From assembly GCA_900544195.1 (NCBI GenBank), contig UQUJ01000065.1:1-17303 (forward strand): a DNA stretch of 17,303 nt. The letters are read 5' to 3'. Position numbers and translations under genes: made by a program. The DNA comes from an uncultured Alistipes sp. GTDB lineage: Bacteria; Bacteroidota; Bacteroidia; Bacteroidales; UBA932. This document shows positions 1 through 7,062 of the stretch, one piece after another. Under the pieces are notes generated by a model, which did not search any database, had not been told where the DNA came from, and saw nothing but the letters and a program-made list of their open reading frames with translations. Positions within the stretch are counted from its first letter, which is position 1. Each line of letters begins with the position of its first letter.

Positions 1-69
1 ATTTCACTGTACTCTTTCTCCCCGTACAGTGACAACTTTTTTCAGTTCAAGTCAATGTGGCAGATATGA
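1..69 (+). CDS. C-terminal tail of an off-window ORF (partial)
   Basis: This frame is open from the first base to a TGA at 67-69 and encodes about 22 residues ending in FKSMWQI. The stop overlaps the ATG at 66 of the next gene in an ATGA arrangement, which is typical of translationally coupled genes. That overlap is the main reason to think the frame is real. The visible part is too short to assign to a family. It would belong to the mobile element that extends beyond the left edge. An open stretch of this length can also occur by chance, so confidence is low. Confidence 0.35.
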   Translation: MSLYSFSPYSDNFFQFKSMWQI

Positions 70-878
70 CAGTATTGGAAGACTTGGCTTCTATTGATTA
101 TGGAAAGAGTGCTGATCTGGAAAATTTTTCTTTCTATCGAACAACAAGCCATCATTTCAAATATGCTTATGATGTATGTGTCGGAGACATAAATGAACGT
201 AAAAAAGTGGCGACCGCACGTTTCGGGCGGTACGGTGATGTTGAGGTTTCCGATTACTTCTTTTATCGTGTGGAGAATTACGTTTTGTATGATTTCGATT
301 TGCTCAAATACACACTGACAATTCCAGAAATGCTTGGTATGTGCTTTCACAATTTCACTTCCTTGGACATAGCCATTGACGCAAGGACAGACATCGCAAG
401 GCTGATGAGAAGAATGTGGCATAGGGAAGATGTGACGACAATCATCAATGGGAAAGCTATAAGGGATAGAAAGGCTATTGTCAAGCACCTCAACCTGACA
501 TATTCAACAAGCCTTGAACGCTTGAAGAACTTGACCGTGTATGTCAAGCAGTCCAAAGCCTCGCACGACAAAACCAAGGGCGTGACAGTCCAAGCCTACA
601 ACAAAGGGAATGAGATTTCTGAGGCATCGCATAAGGATTACATTCGTGAATTTTACGGCAACCCTAAACGACTGTACCGTTTGGAGGTGCATTTGAACAA
701 TGCTGAAATCAAAGACTATTGTAAGCGTCTGGATGTGTCCCAAGACTTGAATATGATATATGACCAAACGTTCTTGACGGATATGTTCTATTATCATCTA
801 TCTTCTGTGATTAGATTTACAAAAGGGAGGGAGAAACTCGATTGGAAAGACATTGTCAAAAGCAATGGCAGGTTATGA
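66..878 (+). CDS. Replication-initiation-factor-like protein (Rep_trans / phage gpII-like) of a mobile element
   Basis: About 270 residues. The order of landmarks resembles rolling-circle replication initiation factors of phages, plasmids and mobilizable elements: an SLDIAID stretch, then LTVYVKQSKASHDK, then QAYNKGNEI, then a conserved-looking RLYRLEVHLNNAEIKDY segment. In that family such proteins nick one strand at an origin to start replication or transfer. I assign it by motif order only, and cannot point to a certain catalytic tyrosine. A GTG at 57 is in frame, but the ATG at 66 is preferred because it overlaps the stop of the preceding frame by four bases. Base composition is AT-rich, like the recombinase and unlike the genes after 3157. 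It could instead be a relaxase-related protein or an element-specific hypothetical. Confidence 0.55.
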   Translation: MTVLEDLASIDYGKSADLENFSFYRTTSHHFKYAYDVCVGDINERKKVATARFGRYGDVEVSDYFFYRVENYVLYDFDLLKYTLTIPEMLGMCFHNFTSLDIAIDARTDIARLMRRMWHREDVTTIINGKAIRDRKAIVKHLNLTYSTSLERLKNLTVYVKQSKASHDKTKGVTVQAYNKGNEISEASHKDYIREFYGNPKRLYRLEVHLNNAEIKDYCKRLDVSQDLNMIYDQTFLTDMFYYHLSSVIRFTKGREKLDWKDIVKSNGRL

Positions 879-1220
879 TGACAACACCCCCTGTCATTGC
901 ATATTTGAAGTGATTGCTGGGTGGATTATGGTAGTATCAAAGCATCAATAAGTGATTGATGTGGCAATTGTTTTTCCAGACTGATTTTTGTATTTTTATA
1001 CAGAGAAAGACGGTAAAAAAGCCTTTTATCTTTCTATAAGAATAAGCCATCAGGCATCCAAATTTTCAAAGACAATGTAACAAGAATATATGGTTGGTCA
1101 CATCGTGTCCAAAGGTCGTAGCATCCCTTGGCGAACAAAGACTGTTTTCTCAAATGGAGAGCAGAGCCGAAAGCGAATAAGCGGTCGCAGCGTAAGAGCG
1201 ATGAAATGAATAAATGAAAG
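879..1220. other. 342-base stretch of the mobile element without a convincing gene
   Basis: No confident gene, RNA or promoter is seen here. One plus-strand frame (starting at 1017) is open from 1017 to a TAG at 1119 and again from 1122 to a TGA at 1215. It is the same frame as the small ORF that follows at 1221. The second piece is strongly basic (KANKRSQRKSDE). This may be a decayed coding region or a regulatory leader for the recombinase. An antisense frame at 1034-1279 shows no recognisable protein. Confidence 0.4.
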
Positions 1221-1379
1221 TTGAACGACATAAAATTAAGCACGGATGAATTACGTGAATTTGACTTTTTTAAGAACATAGATGAAGAGCAGGCGGCAGC
1301 GGTAACAGAGTTTCTTGCCGACTATGCCGTAATTGTTTATAATGTGTTGAAATCAAAAGAAAGAGAAGATGAAAATTGA
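1221..1379 (+). CDS. Small acidic hypothetical protein (52 aa) overlapping the recombinase start
   Basis: The frame starts at TTG 1221, directly after an in-frame TGA at 1215-1217, and ends at TGA 1377-1379. It overlaps the recombinase ATG at 1369 by 11 bases. The product is about 52 residues, acidic and probably helical (STDELREFDFFKNIDEEQ, then AAAVTEFLADYAVIVYNV). The protein-like composition and the overlap with the next gene suggest a real gene translated together with the recombinase. I do not recognise the family. A recombination-directionality or regulatory protein is possible from position alone, but that is a guess. The TTG start is weak support, and no in-frame ATG is available. 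Confidence 0.45.
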   Translation: MNDIKLSTDELREFDFFKNIDEEQAAAVTEFLADYAVIVYNVLKSKEREDEN

Positions 1380-2991
1380 AGATAGTTTGCAAGCCTTTGC
1401 CAAAGGGAAAAAGGCAGAGTTAAAGAAAGGTGGCAGAGCCGTAATATATCAACGTGTGAGCAGTAAGGAACAAGAGTTTGGTTACAGCCCAGAGACACAG
1501 ATAGACGTATGTAACAAGTGGGCGGAAAGACATCACTATGACGTGGTGAAAACTTTTGAGGGAGAACACGAAAGTGCGAAGTCTGATGCGAACCGAAAGA
1601 GATTTAACTCTATGTTGAAATTCGTAAAGGATAAGAAAAATAGGATTGATGCGGTGATAGTATATTCGACAAGCCGTTTTTCAAGAACGGGAACAGAGTC
1701 TTTTTCCATTGTCGATGAGCTGAAACGTAAGGGCGTGACTGTCTTTTCGGCAACATCGGATTATGACGCAAGGACGGCAGAGGGGGAGTGGATGCAAGGT
1801 GTGGAGTTGGTCAATGCACGTCACGACAATGCCGTTAAATCAAGAGCGGTTCGGGATGCAGGAGCCAAAGCGTTGAGGTCTGGACATTGGGTGGCGAAAA
1901 CACCGATAGGCTATGATATGGTTACCACCAGAAAAGAGCAGAAGATTACAGTAAATGAACAAGGAATACTAATCCGCAAGGCATTTAAGATGAAAGCGGA
2001 TGAAAATCTGTCTAATGAGGAAGTGAGACAGAGGATGAAGACAATGGGGTTGGATTTGAGCAAACAGAAGTGGTCGTGGATTTTCCACAATGTCTTTTAT
2101 GCCGGCTACTTCTCGCATCCATTTTTGGAGGGGGAAGTAATCAAAGGGACACAGGAACCGTTGGTGACATTGGCGAATTTCTACAAAGTGAATAATATCA
2201 TAAAAGAGACGCATTCAAAGGGGTATGAGACAAAAACGGACAAAGAGTATGCTCCGCTTTTAGGGTCGCTGAAATGCCCCGTATGCGGTCATAATCTGAC
2301 GGCTTCATTAAGTACCAAGATGAGAAAGAAGTATGGCAGGGAAGTGGGGTATTATGTGTGCAGCCACAAGAATTGCAGATGCAATGTTTCTACATTGAAA
2401 GCCAATTCTGAATTTGAAGACTGGATTGACGGTATCACAATTCCGGATGAACTTACAGAAGTGTTGACATTGCAGTTGAGAAAGGCATTCCCGATACTGA
2501 ATAAGGATAACCAAGAAGAGGTGAAAGCTATTAAGACCAACCTCACAAATAAGGAAAAGGAAATAGATACGGTCGAATATAGGCTTGCAACGGAAGTATC
2601 ACCCAAAATACGAGATATATGTTTACGCCAGTTGGAAAAATTAGAGGCGGAAAGAGACGCTATTCGTGCGGAACTTGATGAGAGGCACAAAGAAATATTG
2701 AACCTCGACAATTACATTGATTTTGGGCTTGGACTTAAAGATAATATGCTGAAATTATGGCAGTTGGCAAGTCTTGGTCAGAAACGCCACATTCAGAATC
2801 TTGTCTTTCCGGAGGGTTTTGTCTGGAGCAAGAAAAATGACGATATTGAACCTCTTTCCAAAAATGAATTCTTCTTTCAATATCCTTTGAAATCAATGAG
2901 TTATGAGGAAAAGAAAAACGGACAAACCGTCATTTCTGATGATTTGTCCGCTTTGGCTCCTCAAGTAGGACTTGAACCTACGACCCCCTGA
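1369..2991 (+). CDS. Large serine recombinase / site-specific integrase
   Basis: 540 residues in the layout of large serine integrases, which cut and rejoin DNA through a phosphoserine link. The resolvase domain covers about residues 23-165: YQRVSSKEQ carries the expected catalytic serine at 31, and YSTSRFSRT (99-107) matches the usual SR-x-SR block. A recombinase domain follows from the TPIGYD motif (178-183) to about 300. A zinc-ribbon-like segment has CPVC at 303-306 and cysteines at 331, 336 and 338. A charged coiled coil lies at about 390-445. The last 12 residues (from about 529) are encoded by the complement of the tRNA-Asn 3' half and end in the VGLEPTTP string seen when an ORF reads across a tRNA. 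The element therefore probably sits at the tRNA 3' end with this gene at its border. It is AT-rich relative to the genes to the right. Confidence 0.93.
   Translation: MKIEDSLQAFAKGKKAELKKGGRAVIYQRVSSKEQEFGYSPETQIDVCNKWAERHHYDVVKTFEGEHESAKSDANRKRFNSMLKFVKDKKNRIDAVIVYSTSRFSRTGTESFSIVDELKRKGVTVFSATSDYDARTAEGEWMQGVELVNARHDNAVKSRAVRDAGAKALRSGHWVAKTPIGYDMVTTRKEQKITVNEQGILIRKAFKMKADENLSNEEVRQRMKTMGLDLSKQKWSWIFHNVFYAGYFSHPFLEGEVIKGTQEPLVTLANFYKVNNIIKETHSKGYETKTDKEYAPLLGSLKCPVCGHNLTASLSTKMRKKYGREVGYYVCSHKNCRCNVSTLKANSEFEDWIDGITIPDELTEVLTLQLRKAFPILNKDNQEEVKAIKTNLTNKEKEIDTVEYRLATEVSPKIRDICLRQLEKLEAERDAIRAELDERHKEILNLDNYIDFGLGLKDNMLKLWQLASLGQKRHIQNLVFPEGFVWSKKNDDIEPLSKNEFFFQYPLKSMSYEEKKNGQTVISDDLSALAPQVGLEPTTP
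2954..2991. other. Probable attachment-site region: tRNA-Asn 3' end shared with the integrase ORF
   Basis: The 3' half of the tRNA (T arm, acceptor strand and CCA) is also the last 38 bases of the recombinase ORF. The AT-rich element lies on the 3' side of the tRNA and richer chromosomal DNA lies on its 5' side. This is the usual geometry for an element integrated into a tRNA gene. The exact crossover cannot be seen, because the other junction is outside the window. Serine integrases use very short core overlaps, so the shared sequence may be short. Confidence 0.5.
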
Positions 2992-3030
2992 TTAACAGTC
3001 AGGTGCTCTAACCAACTGAGCTATTGAGGA
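2954..3030 (-). tRNA. tRNA-Asn (anticodon GTT)
   Basis: On the minus strand the sequence folds as a full cloverleaf. The acceptor TCCTCAA (complement of 3024-3030) pairs with TTGAGGA (complement of 2958-2964). The D arm contains GCTC-AGTTGGTTA-GAGC. The anticodon loop CTGTTAA sits in a CCTGA/TCAGG stem and gives anticodon GTT (asparagine). The T arm is GTAGG-TTCAAGT-CCTAC. The discriminator is G (2957), followed by an encoded CCA (2954-2956). With the CCA the gene is 77 bases. It is transcribed leftward from the promoter at 3073-3103, and its 3' half overlaps the recombinase gene on the opposite strand. Confidence 0.97.
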
Positions 3031-3072
3031 ATTTTTGTCAACCTTTTCGGTTGTTTGTTCCTTTCGGGAGTG

Positions 3073-3103
3073 CAAAGGTACAACAAAAATTGATTAGTGC
3101 AAA
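3073..3103 (-). promoter_or_regulatory. Bacteroidota-type promoter of tRNA-Asn
   Basis: On the minus strand there is a TTTG (-33 box, complement of 3100-3103), then 19 bases, then TACCTTTG (-7 box, complement of 3073-3080). This matches the Bacteroidota primary sigma factor consensus TTTG/TAnnTTTG exactly. Transcription would begin a few bases after the -7 box and reach the mature tRNA 5' end at 3030 after a short leader. Confidence 0.8.
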
Positions 3104-3133
3104 TTTTTTTGTAGTATTTTTTGTGTACCTTTG
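3104..3133 (+). promoter_or_regulatory. Promoter of the HU-CCDC81 gene and possibly the operon
   Basis: TACCTTTG at 3126-3133 matches the Bacteroidota -7 consensus TAnnTTTG. The -33 element is weaker. A T-run ending in TTTG (3104-3111) lies at or slightly inside the usual spacing. The start codon follows 23 bases after the -7 box. It is divergent from the tRNA promoter, and the two share the AT-rich spacer. Confidence 0.6.
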
Positions 3134-3145
3134 TGTGAATTTCTC

Positions 3146-3153
3146 GGAGGAGG
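3146..3153 (+). promoter_or_regulatory. Purine-rich ribosome binding site
   Basis: GGAGGAGG ends three bases before the ATG at 3157. A strong Shine-Dalgarno-like sequence is uncommon in Bacteroidota, and here it supports the ATG at 3157 as the start. Confidence 0.5.
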
Positions 3154-3156
3154 AAA

Positions 3157-3984
3157 ATGGACATAGACTTGTTTTCAGAGATCGTCAAGGGGCTGATCCT
3201 TGATAATGATGAGGTTACGCTGCCAGGCTTGGGGACTTTCGTTTCCGAGGTGGTGCCTTCGACTTTTTCGGACAAGGGCTACACGATCAATCCTCCTTAC
3301 CGCAGATTGTCTTTCAGGCAGCGTGGATCAGAGGATGACAGGTTGCTGGCGGAGTTCTATTCCAAGGCGAACGGAACTGGTTTCGAGACTTCCCGAAGGA
3401 TCCTTTCAGAGTTCATCGCTGGGTTGAGGAACACGCTTCAGACCAAGAAGATCGTGGTTTTCCCTGGGCTTGGGCGTCTGCGCGCCACAAAGGAGAATAC
3501 TTTTTTCTTTATCGCGGACGAGGATCTGGACGTCTACCCTTACGGGGTCGGGTTGGAACCGGTGTCGCTCAAGACACATGAGGAGACACCTGACGAGGTG
3601 GCACAGAGTGTGGCGGCGCTTCGGGAGCTGGTTGATGAGCCCGTGGCACCGGTCGCTGAGCTGGTCGAAGCGGCTGATGTGACAGGAGATGATGCTGCGA
3701 AGGAGTCGCTTCGACAGGCTCGGCGACCTGAGGAAAAGACTGAGCGGCGTGAAGAAGCGGTGGCTCGGCCGGAAAAAGTGGAGGAATATAGGGAGGCAAG
3801 CATATCGACGGAAACTCATATCGGGAAGAGGCGAGGATGGAAAGTGGCTGCTGTCGTGGCCGCAAGCGTGGTGGGAGTTGCTTTGCTGGCTCTTGGAATA
3901 TTCATACTCCTCGCTCATGTCGCTCCCGGATTCATTGACTCGATCCTTTATACTCCTGAGGAATTGAGGATAATTAATTATTGA
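3157..3984 (+). CDS. Membrane-anchored HU-CCDC81 domain protein
   Basis: 275 residues. The N-terminal half has two HU-like units of the bacterial HU-CCDC81 type, each marked by a PGLG turn (LPGLGTF at 22-28, FPGLGRL at 102-108). A charged, Ala/Pro/Glu-rich linker runs from about 140 to 225. A single transmembrane segment lies at about 229-253, preceded by KRRGWK, so the HU part should be cytoplasmic. Only about 20 residues follow, whereas many Bacteroidota relatives carry a periplasmic SPOR domain after the membrane segment. The family is usually thought to link an intracellular scaffold or nucleic acid to the envelope; the exact partner is unknown. The linker contains a REP-like inverted repeat (residues 165-172 and 184-191). 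It is first in a tightly packed gene run, with its own promoter and a good ribosome binding site. Confidence 0.85.
   Translation: MDIDLFSEIVKGLILDNDEVTLPGLGTFVSEVVPSTFSDKGYTINPPYRRLSFRQRGSEDDRLLAEFYSKANGTGFETSRRILSEFIAGLRNTLQTKKIVVFPGLGRLRATKENTFFFIADEDLDVYPYGVGLEPVSLKTHEETPDEVAQSVAALRELVDEPVAPVAELVEAADVTGDDAAKESLRQARRPEEKTERREEAVARPEKVEEYREASISTETHIGKRRGWKVAAVVAASVVGVALLALGIFILLAHVAPGFIDSILYTPEELRIINY
3651..3728 (+). repeat. REP-like inverted repeat inside the HU-CCDC81 gene
   Basis: Two 21-base arms, 3651-3671 (GGTCGCTGAGC followed by TGGTCGAAGC) and 3708-3728 (starting GCTTCGACAGGCTC), are inverted copies matching at 18 of 21 positions. They are separated by 36 bases. The core TTCGACAGGCTC (3710-3721) also occurs exactly at 8461-8472. 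The arms are translated as VAELVEA and RQARRPE, which lie in the protein's disordered linker. Confidence 0.75.
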
Positions 3985-3989
3985 GGATT

Positions 3990-4775
3990 ATGGAAAAGGT
4001 TAACGTCTCTGACAATAGATTCAGCACCGACATAACGATTCCGTGCTACGACACGGACGCTTCGTTCCATCTGAAACCTGCCGCGTTTATGGATCATGCC
4101 CAGGAAATGGCGTATCTTGCGGCGCAGGCCCTGCATTTCGGCTATGATGACCTCCAAAAGCATCACACCGCATGGGTGCTCTCAAGGATGCGTATGGATT
4201 TCCTGAATCCTCCGGAATGGACGGACGAGACAACTCTCTATACTTGGCACAAAGGACAGGACGGCCTGTTCTTTCTAAGGGACTTCGAGATGCGCAGGAA
4301 GGGTGACACTGACTTTCAGGACAAGTCCGGTGTGCTGGTGGCCTGCACTTCTTCGTGGCTCGTGATGAATGTCGAGACCCGAAGGCTCGTGCGCAGCGAT
4401 GAGGTTCTGAATTTGGTCCCGGCGACGACCCAATGCCATGACAATGCGATCCAGACCCCTTGCGGCAAGGTCGTCATGCCAAAGAATATTCCCGCGGAGG
4501 AAGTGGGCTGCCACAAGGCTGAATATTCGGACATCGATGTCCTGGGCCACACCAACAACGCCCGCTATGTGGTCTGGGCCATGGACAGCATCGACTATCC
4601 GGAAGTGGCCGCGAACAGGGTGAAGAGCATCAGCATCAACTTCATCAAGGAGACAAGGCCGGAAGAGGTTGTGAGGATATTCAGAAGCGATGTGCGGACT
4701 GACAATGGAAGAACGTATTTCATAGAAGGTAAAATTGAAGACAAACCGTGCTTTTGCGCGCGGATAGATTTCTGA
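3990..4775 (+). CDS. Acyl-ACP thioesterase
   Basis: About 261 residues in the double hot-dog layout of acyl-acyl carrier protein thioesterases, which release free fatty acids from acyl-ACP in the cytoplasm. The N-terminal hot dog has YDTDASFHLKPAAFMDHAQE. The C-terminal hot dog has SDIDVLGHTNNARYVVW, where the DxxGHxNNxxY signature carries the residues linked to catalysis in this family. A TTG at 3981 is in frame, but the ATG at 3990 is preferred because it lies five bases after the previous stop (3982-3984). The gene probably shares a transcript with its neighbours. The substrate chain length cannot be read from the sequence. Confidence 0.92.
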   Translation: MEKVNVSDNRFSTDITIPCYDTDASFHLKPAAFMDHAQEMAYLAAQALHFGYDDLQKHHTAWVLSRMRMDFLNPPEWTDETTLYTWHKGQDGLFFLRDFEMRRKGDTDFQDKSGVLVACTSSWLVMNVETRRLVRSDEVLNLVPATTQCHDNAIQTPCGKVVMPKNIPAEEVGCHKAEYSDIDVLGHTNNARYVVWAMDSIDYPEVAANRVKSISINFIKETRPEEVVRIFRSDVRTDNGRTYFIEGKIEDKPCFCARIDF

Positions 4776-4781
4776 TTTGAT

Positions 4782-6467
4782 ATGCGAGATTTGTTTTTAG
4801 GGGCTGGAATAGCCCATTCGATTCTGGTTTTCGCAGTCGTGATTGCGATCGGACTGTATCTTGGCAAGTTCAAGATCAAAGGTATTTCCATTGGTTCGAC
4901 GTGGATTCTGTTTGTGGCCATCCTTTTGAGCCATTTCGGCCTGAGGGTGGACACGACCGTCATGAACTTCATGAAGGATTTCGGCCTGATCCTCTTCGTG
5001 TTTTCGATCGGCCTTCAGGTCGGCCCTGGATTCTTCCATTCGTTCAAGAAGGGTGGTCTCCAACTGAACTTGCTGGCTGTCGCGCTCGTGCTTCTTGCCG
5101 TCGCCGTGACTGTGGCGATTCATTTCATCACCGGAGAGGACCTCAAGACAATGGTCGGTGTGATGTCAGGTGCCGTGACCAACACTCCTGGCCTTGGAGC
5201 CGCCCAGCAGACATTGGCTGATTCGATGCGTGCCGAGAACTATCTGGCGTCAGATGTCACTTCCGCCACATCCGGACTGGCTTCGGCCTATGCCGTGGCC
5301 TATCCTTTGGGTGTCCTGCTCGTGATTGCGCTGATGATGTTCTTCAAGGCCATATTCAAGGTCGATTTGAACAAGGAGAAGGAAGTCCTTGACAACGAGG
5401 ACAACAATGAGGATGTCGCCAGGCGCATGCACTGCGAGGTGGAGAACCCGGCTATCTTCGGCATGACAATCAGGGACGCCACCAAGGATCTGGGCAATTC
5501 CATCGTGATCTCCAGAATACTTCGCGACGGGCTCATGTCCGTTCCCGGGCCTGATACCGTTCTCCAGAAAGGAGACAAACTTCTGATCGTCACTTCTCAG
5601 AAGAATGTGGACTCGCTTAGGATCACCTTCGGAGAAGAGGTTCCGATGCACCTTCAGGACTGGGAGCAGCTGGATGCCAGGATGGTGAACAGGAAGATAA
5701 CCGTCACCAAGACGAACCTTACGGGAGTGACCCTCAGAAGTCTCAATGTCAGAGCTAATTATGGGGTCAGTGTCACCAGGGTCATAAGATCCGGTGTCGG
5801 CCTTGTCGCAAGACCTAACCTCATCCTCCAGATGGGAGATGTGTTGAGGGTTGTCGGTCCGGAGCTCGGAATAGAGGAGGTAGCCAATCTTGTTGGTAAC
5901 CAGACTTCGACTTTGAACCACCCGAACCTTATCCCGATCTTCTTTGGAATCGCTCTTGGTGTGATATTCGGTTCAATTCCTATCGCCATCCCCGGCATTC
6001 CTCAGCCTATCAAGCTGGGACTTGCCGGAGGTCCGCTGATCATCGCGATTCTGCTTGGCTATTTCGGCCCGAAGTGGAAGATCACGACCTACACGACCCA
6101 GAGCGCTAACCTGATGGTCAGGGAGATGGGAATATCCTTCTTCATGGCGGCCGTCGGCCTCGGTGCCGGACAGAACTTCGTAAGCTCCATCCTTAACGGA
6201 GGTTACTGGTGGATTCTTTACGGCGCGCTGATCACATTCATCCCGGTTTGTGCCATCGGCCTGATCGCAAGATATGCATGCAAACTGAACTTCTACCAGA
6301 TCTGCGGTCTGATCTCCGGAGGAACTACCGATCCGGCTGTCCTTGCGTTTACTCAGGGCGCCTACGGAACCGACTATCCTTCAGTCAACTATGCGACAGT
6401 CTATCCTCTGTCAATGTTCATGAGGGTGTTGGTTGCCCAGCTGCTGGTCCTTGTGGCGATAGCCTGA
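4782..6467 (+). CDS. AspT/YidE-type putative transporter with two RCK_C (TrkA-C) domains
   Basis: 561 residues, the usual length for the aspartate:alanine exchanger (AAE) family. An N-terminal hydrophobic block of about five segments contains the repeat motif SGAVTNTPGLGAAQ. Two cytoplasmic RCK_C domains lie at about 220-290 and 300-370; each ends in a GDxL strand (KGDKLLIV and MGDVLRVV). A second hydrophobic block carries the paired motif SGGTTDPAVLAF. The two G-x-T-x-x-P-like motifs are the family's inverted structural repeat. The substrate is unknown; AspT itself exchanges aspartate for alanine, but YidE/YbjL relatives are uncharacterised. It starts six bases after the thioesterase stop. 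Confidence 0.9.
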   Translation: MRDLFLGAGIAHSILVFAVVIAIGLYLGKFKIKGISIGSTWILFVAILLSHFGLRVDTTVMNFMKDFGLILFVFSIGLQVGPGFFHSFKKGGLQLNLLAVALVLLAVAVTVAIHFITGEDLKTMVGVMSGAVTNTPGLGAAQQTLADSMRAENYLASDVTSATSGLASAYAVAYPLGVLLVIALMMFFKAIFKVDLNKEKEVLDNEDNNEDVARRMHCEVENPAIFGMTIRDATKDLGNSIVISRILRDGLMSVPGPDTVLQKGDKLLIVTSQKNVDSLRITFGEEVPMHLQDWEQLDARMVNRKITVTKTNLTGVTLRSLNVRANYGVSVTRVIRSGVGLVARPNLILQMGDVLRVVGPELGIEEVANLVGNQTSTLNHPNLIPIFFGIALGVIFGSIPIAIPGIPQPIKLGLAGGPLIIAILLGYFGPKWKITTYTTQSANLMVREMGISFFMAAVGLGAGQNFVSSILNGGYWWILYGALITFIPVCAIGLIARYACKLNFYQICGLISGGTTDPAVLAFTQGAYGTDYPSVNYATVYPLSMFMRVLVAQLLVLVAIA

Positions 6468-6471
6468 CGCC

Positions 6472-7062
6472 ATGTTCGAGTTGATCTATCCTGCCACTCC
6501 GGCGATGATCCTGCCGCTGCCGTCCGCTGACAATCCTGGCGACCGTCCGCGCACGTGCGGGGAGATGGTGCCGATTGTGGAAGAGAATGGCTTGGTCGTA
6601 GGTCAGGCCACGAGAAAGACCGTGCATGATGGTTCCGGACTCATGCATCCGGTCATCCACCTGCACATAATCAACCGCGAGGGTTGCCTCTACATCCAGA
6701 AGCGCTCCATGAAAAAGGATCTTCTTCCGGGGTGCTGGGACACTGCGGTCGGAGGTCATGTGGACTATGGTGAAAGTCTGGAGGAGGCACTTTACAGGGA
6801 ATCCTCGGAAGAGTTGGGGTTCCGGGACTTCAATCCGGTTTACCTGAAATCCTACGTCTGGGAGTCTGCCCGGGAGAAGGAACTTGTGAATGTCTTCGCC
6901 ACGGTGGGTAGCTTTGTCCTGAAACCTGACAATGACGAAGTCGCGGAAGGACGTTACTGGAATATGTCCGAGATCGAATCGAATCTTGGCAGGGGAATGT
7001 TCACCCCGAATTTTGAGCAGGAATTCAAATCAATCAAAGACACTTTACTGGCATTGCTATGA
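6472..7062 (+). CDS. Nudix hydrolase (YfcD/IPP-isomerase-like)
   Basis: The Nudix box is complete: G95, E101, R109-E110, E113-E114, then L-G-F, fitting GX5EX7REUXEEXGU. The surrounding blocks GQATRKTVHDGSG and HPVIHLHI resemble the YfcD-like branch near isopentenyl-diphosphate isomerases. Enzymes of this superfamily hydrolyse nucleoside or prenyl diphosphates; the substrate here is unknown. With the ATG at 6472 the protein is 196 residues, but the first 31 are Pro-rich and unlike the family. The in-frame ATG at 6565, preceded by GGGGAG, would give 165 residues and may be the true start. The TGA overlaps the ATG of the next gene, so the two are probably translationally coupled. Confidence 0.9.
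   Translation: MFELIYPATPAMILPLPSADNPGDRPRTCGEMVPIVEENGLVVGQATRKTVHDGSGLMHPVIHLHIINREGCLYIQKRSMKKDLLPGCWDTAVGGHVDYGESLEEALYRESSEELGFRDFNPVYLKSYVWESAREKELVNVFATVGSFVLKPDNDEVAEGRYWNMSEIESNLGRGMFTPNFEQEFKSIKDTLLALL

Noticed and set aside
1034..1279. Antisense ORF of 81 codons in the element
   Set aside because: No recognisable protein and no promoter; the opposite small ORF that overlaps the integrase start is better supported.
2954..2991. The last residues of the recombinase (VGLEPTTP) as a functional protein motif
   Set aside because: The string is a direct translation of the antisense tRNA T arm and is a known by-product of ORFs crossing tRNA genes.
5250..5921. 223-codon antisense ORF inside the AspT/YidE-type gene
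   Set aside because: It shows no family features and lies fully opposite a gene with clear domains.
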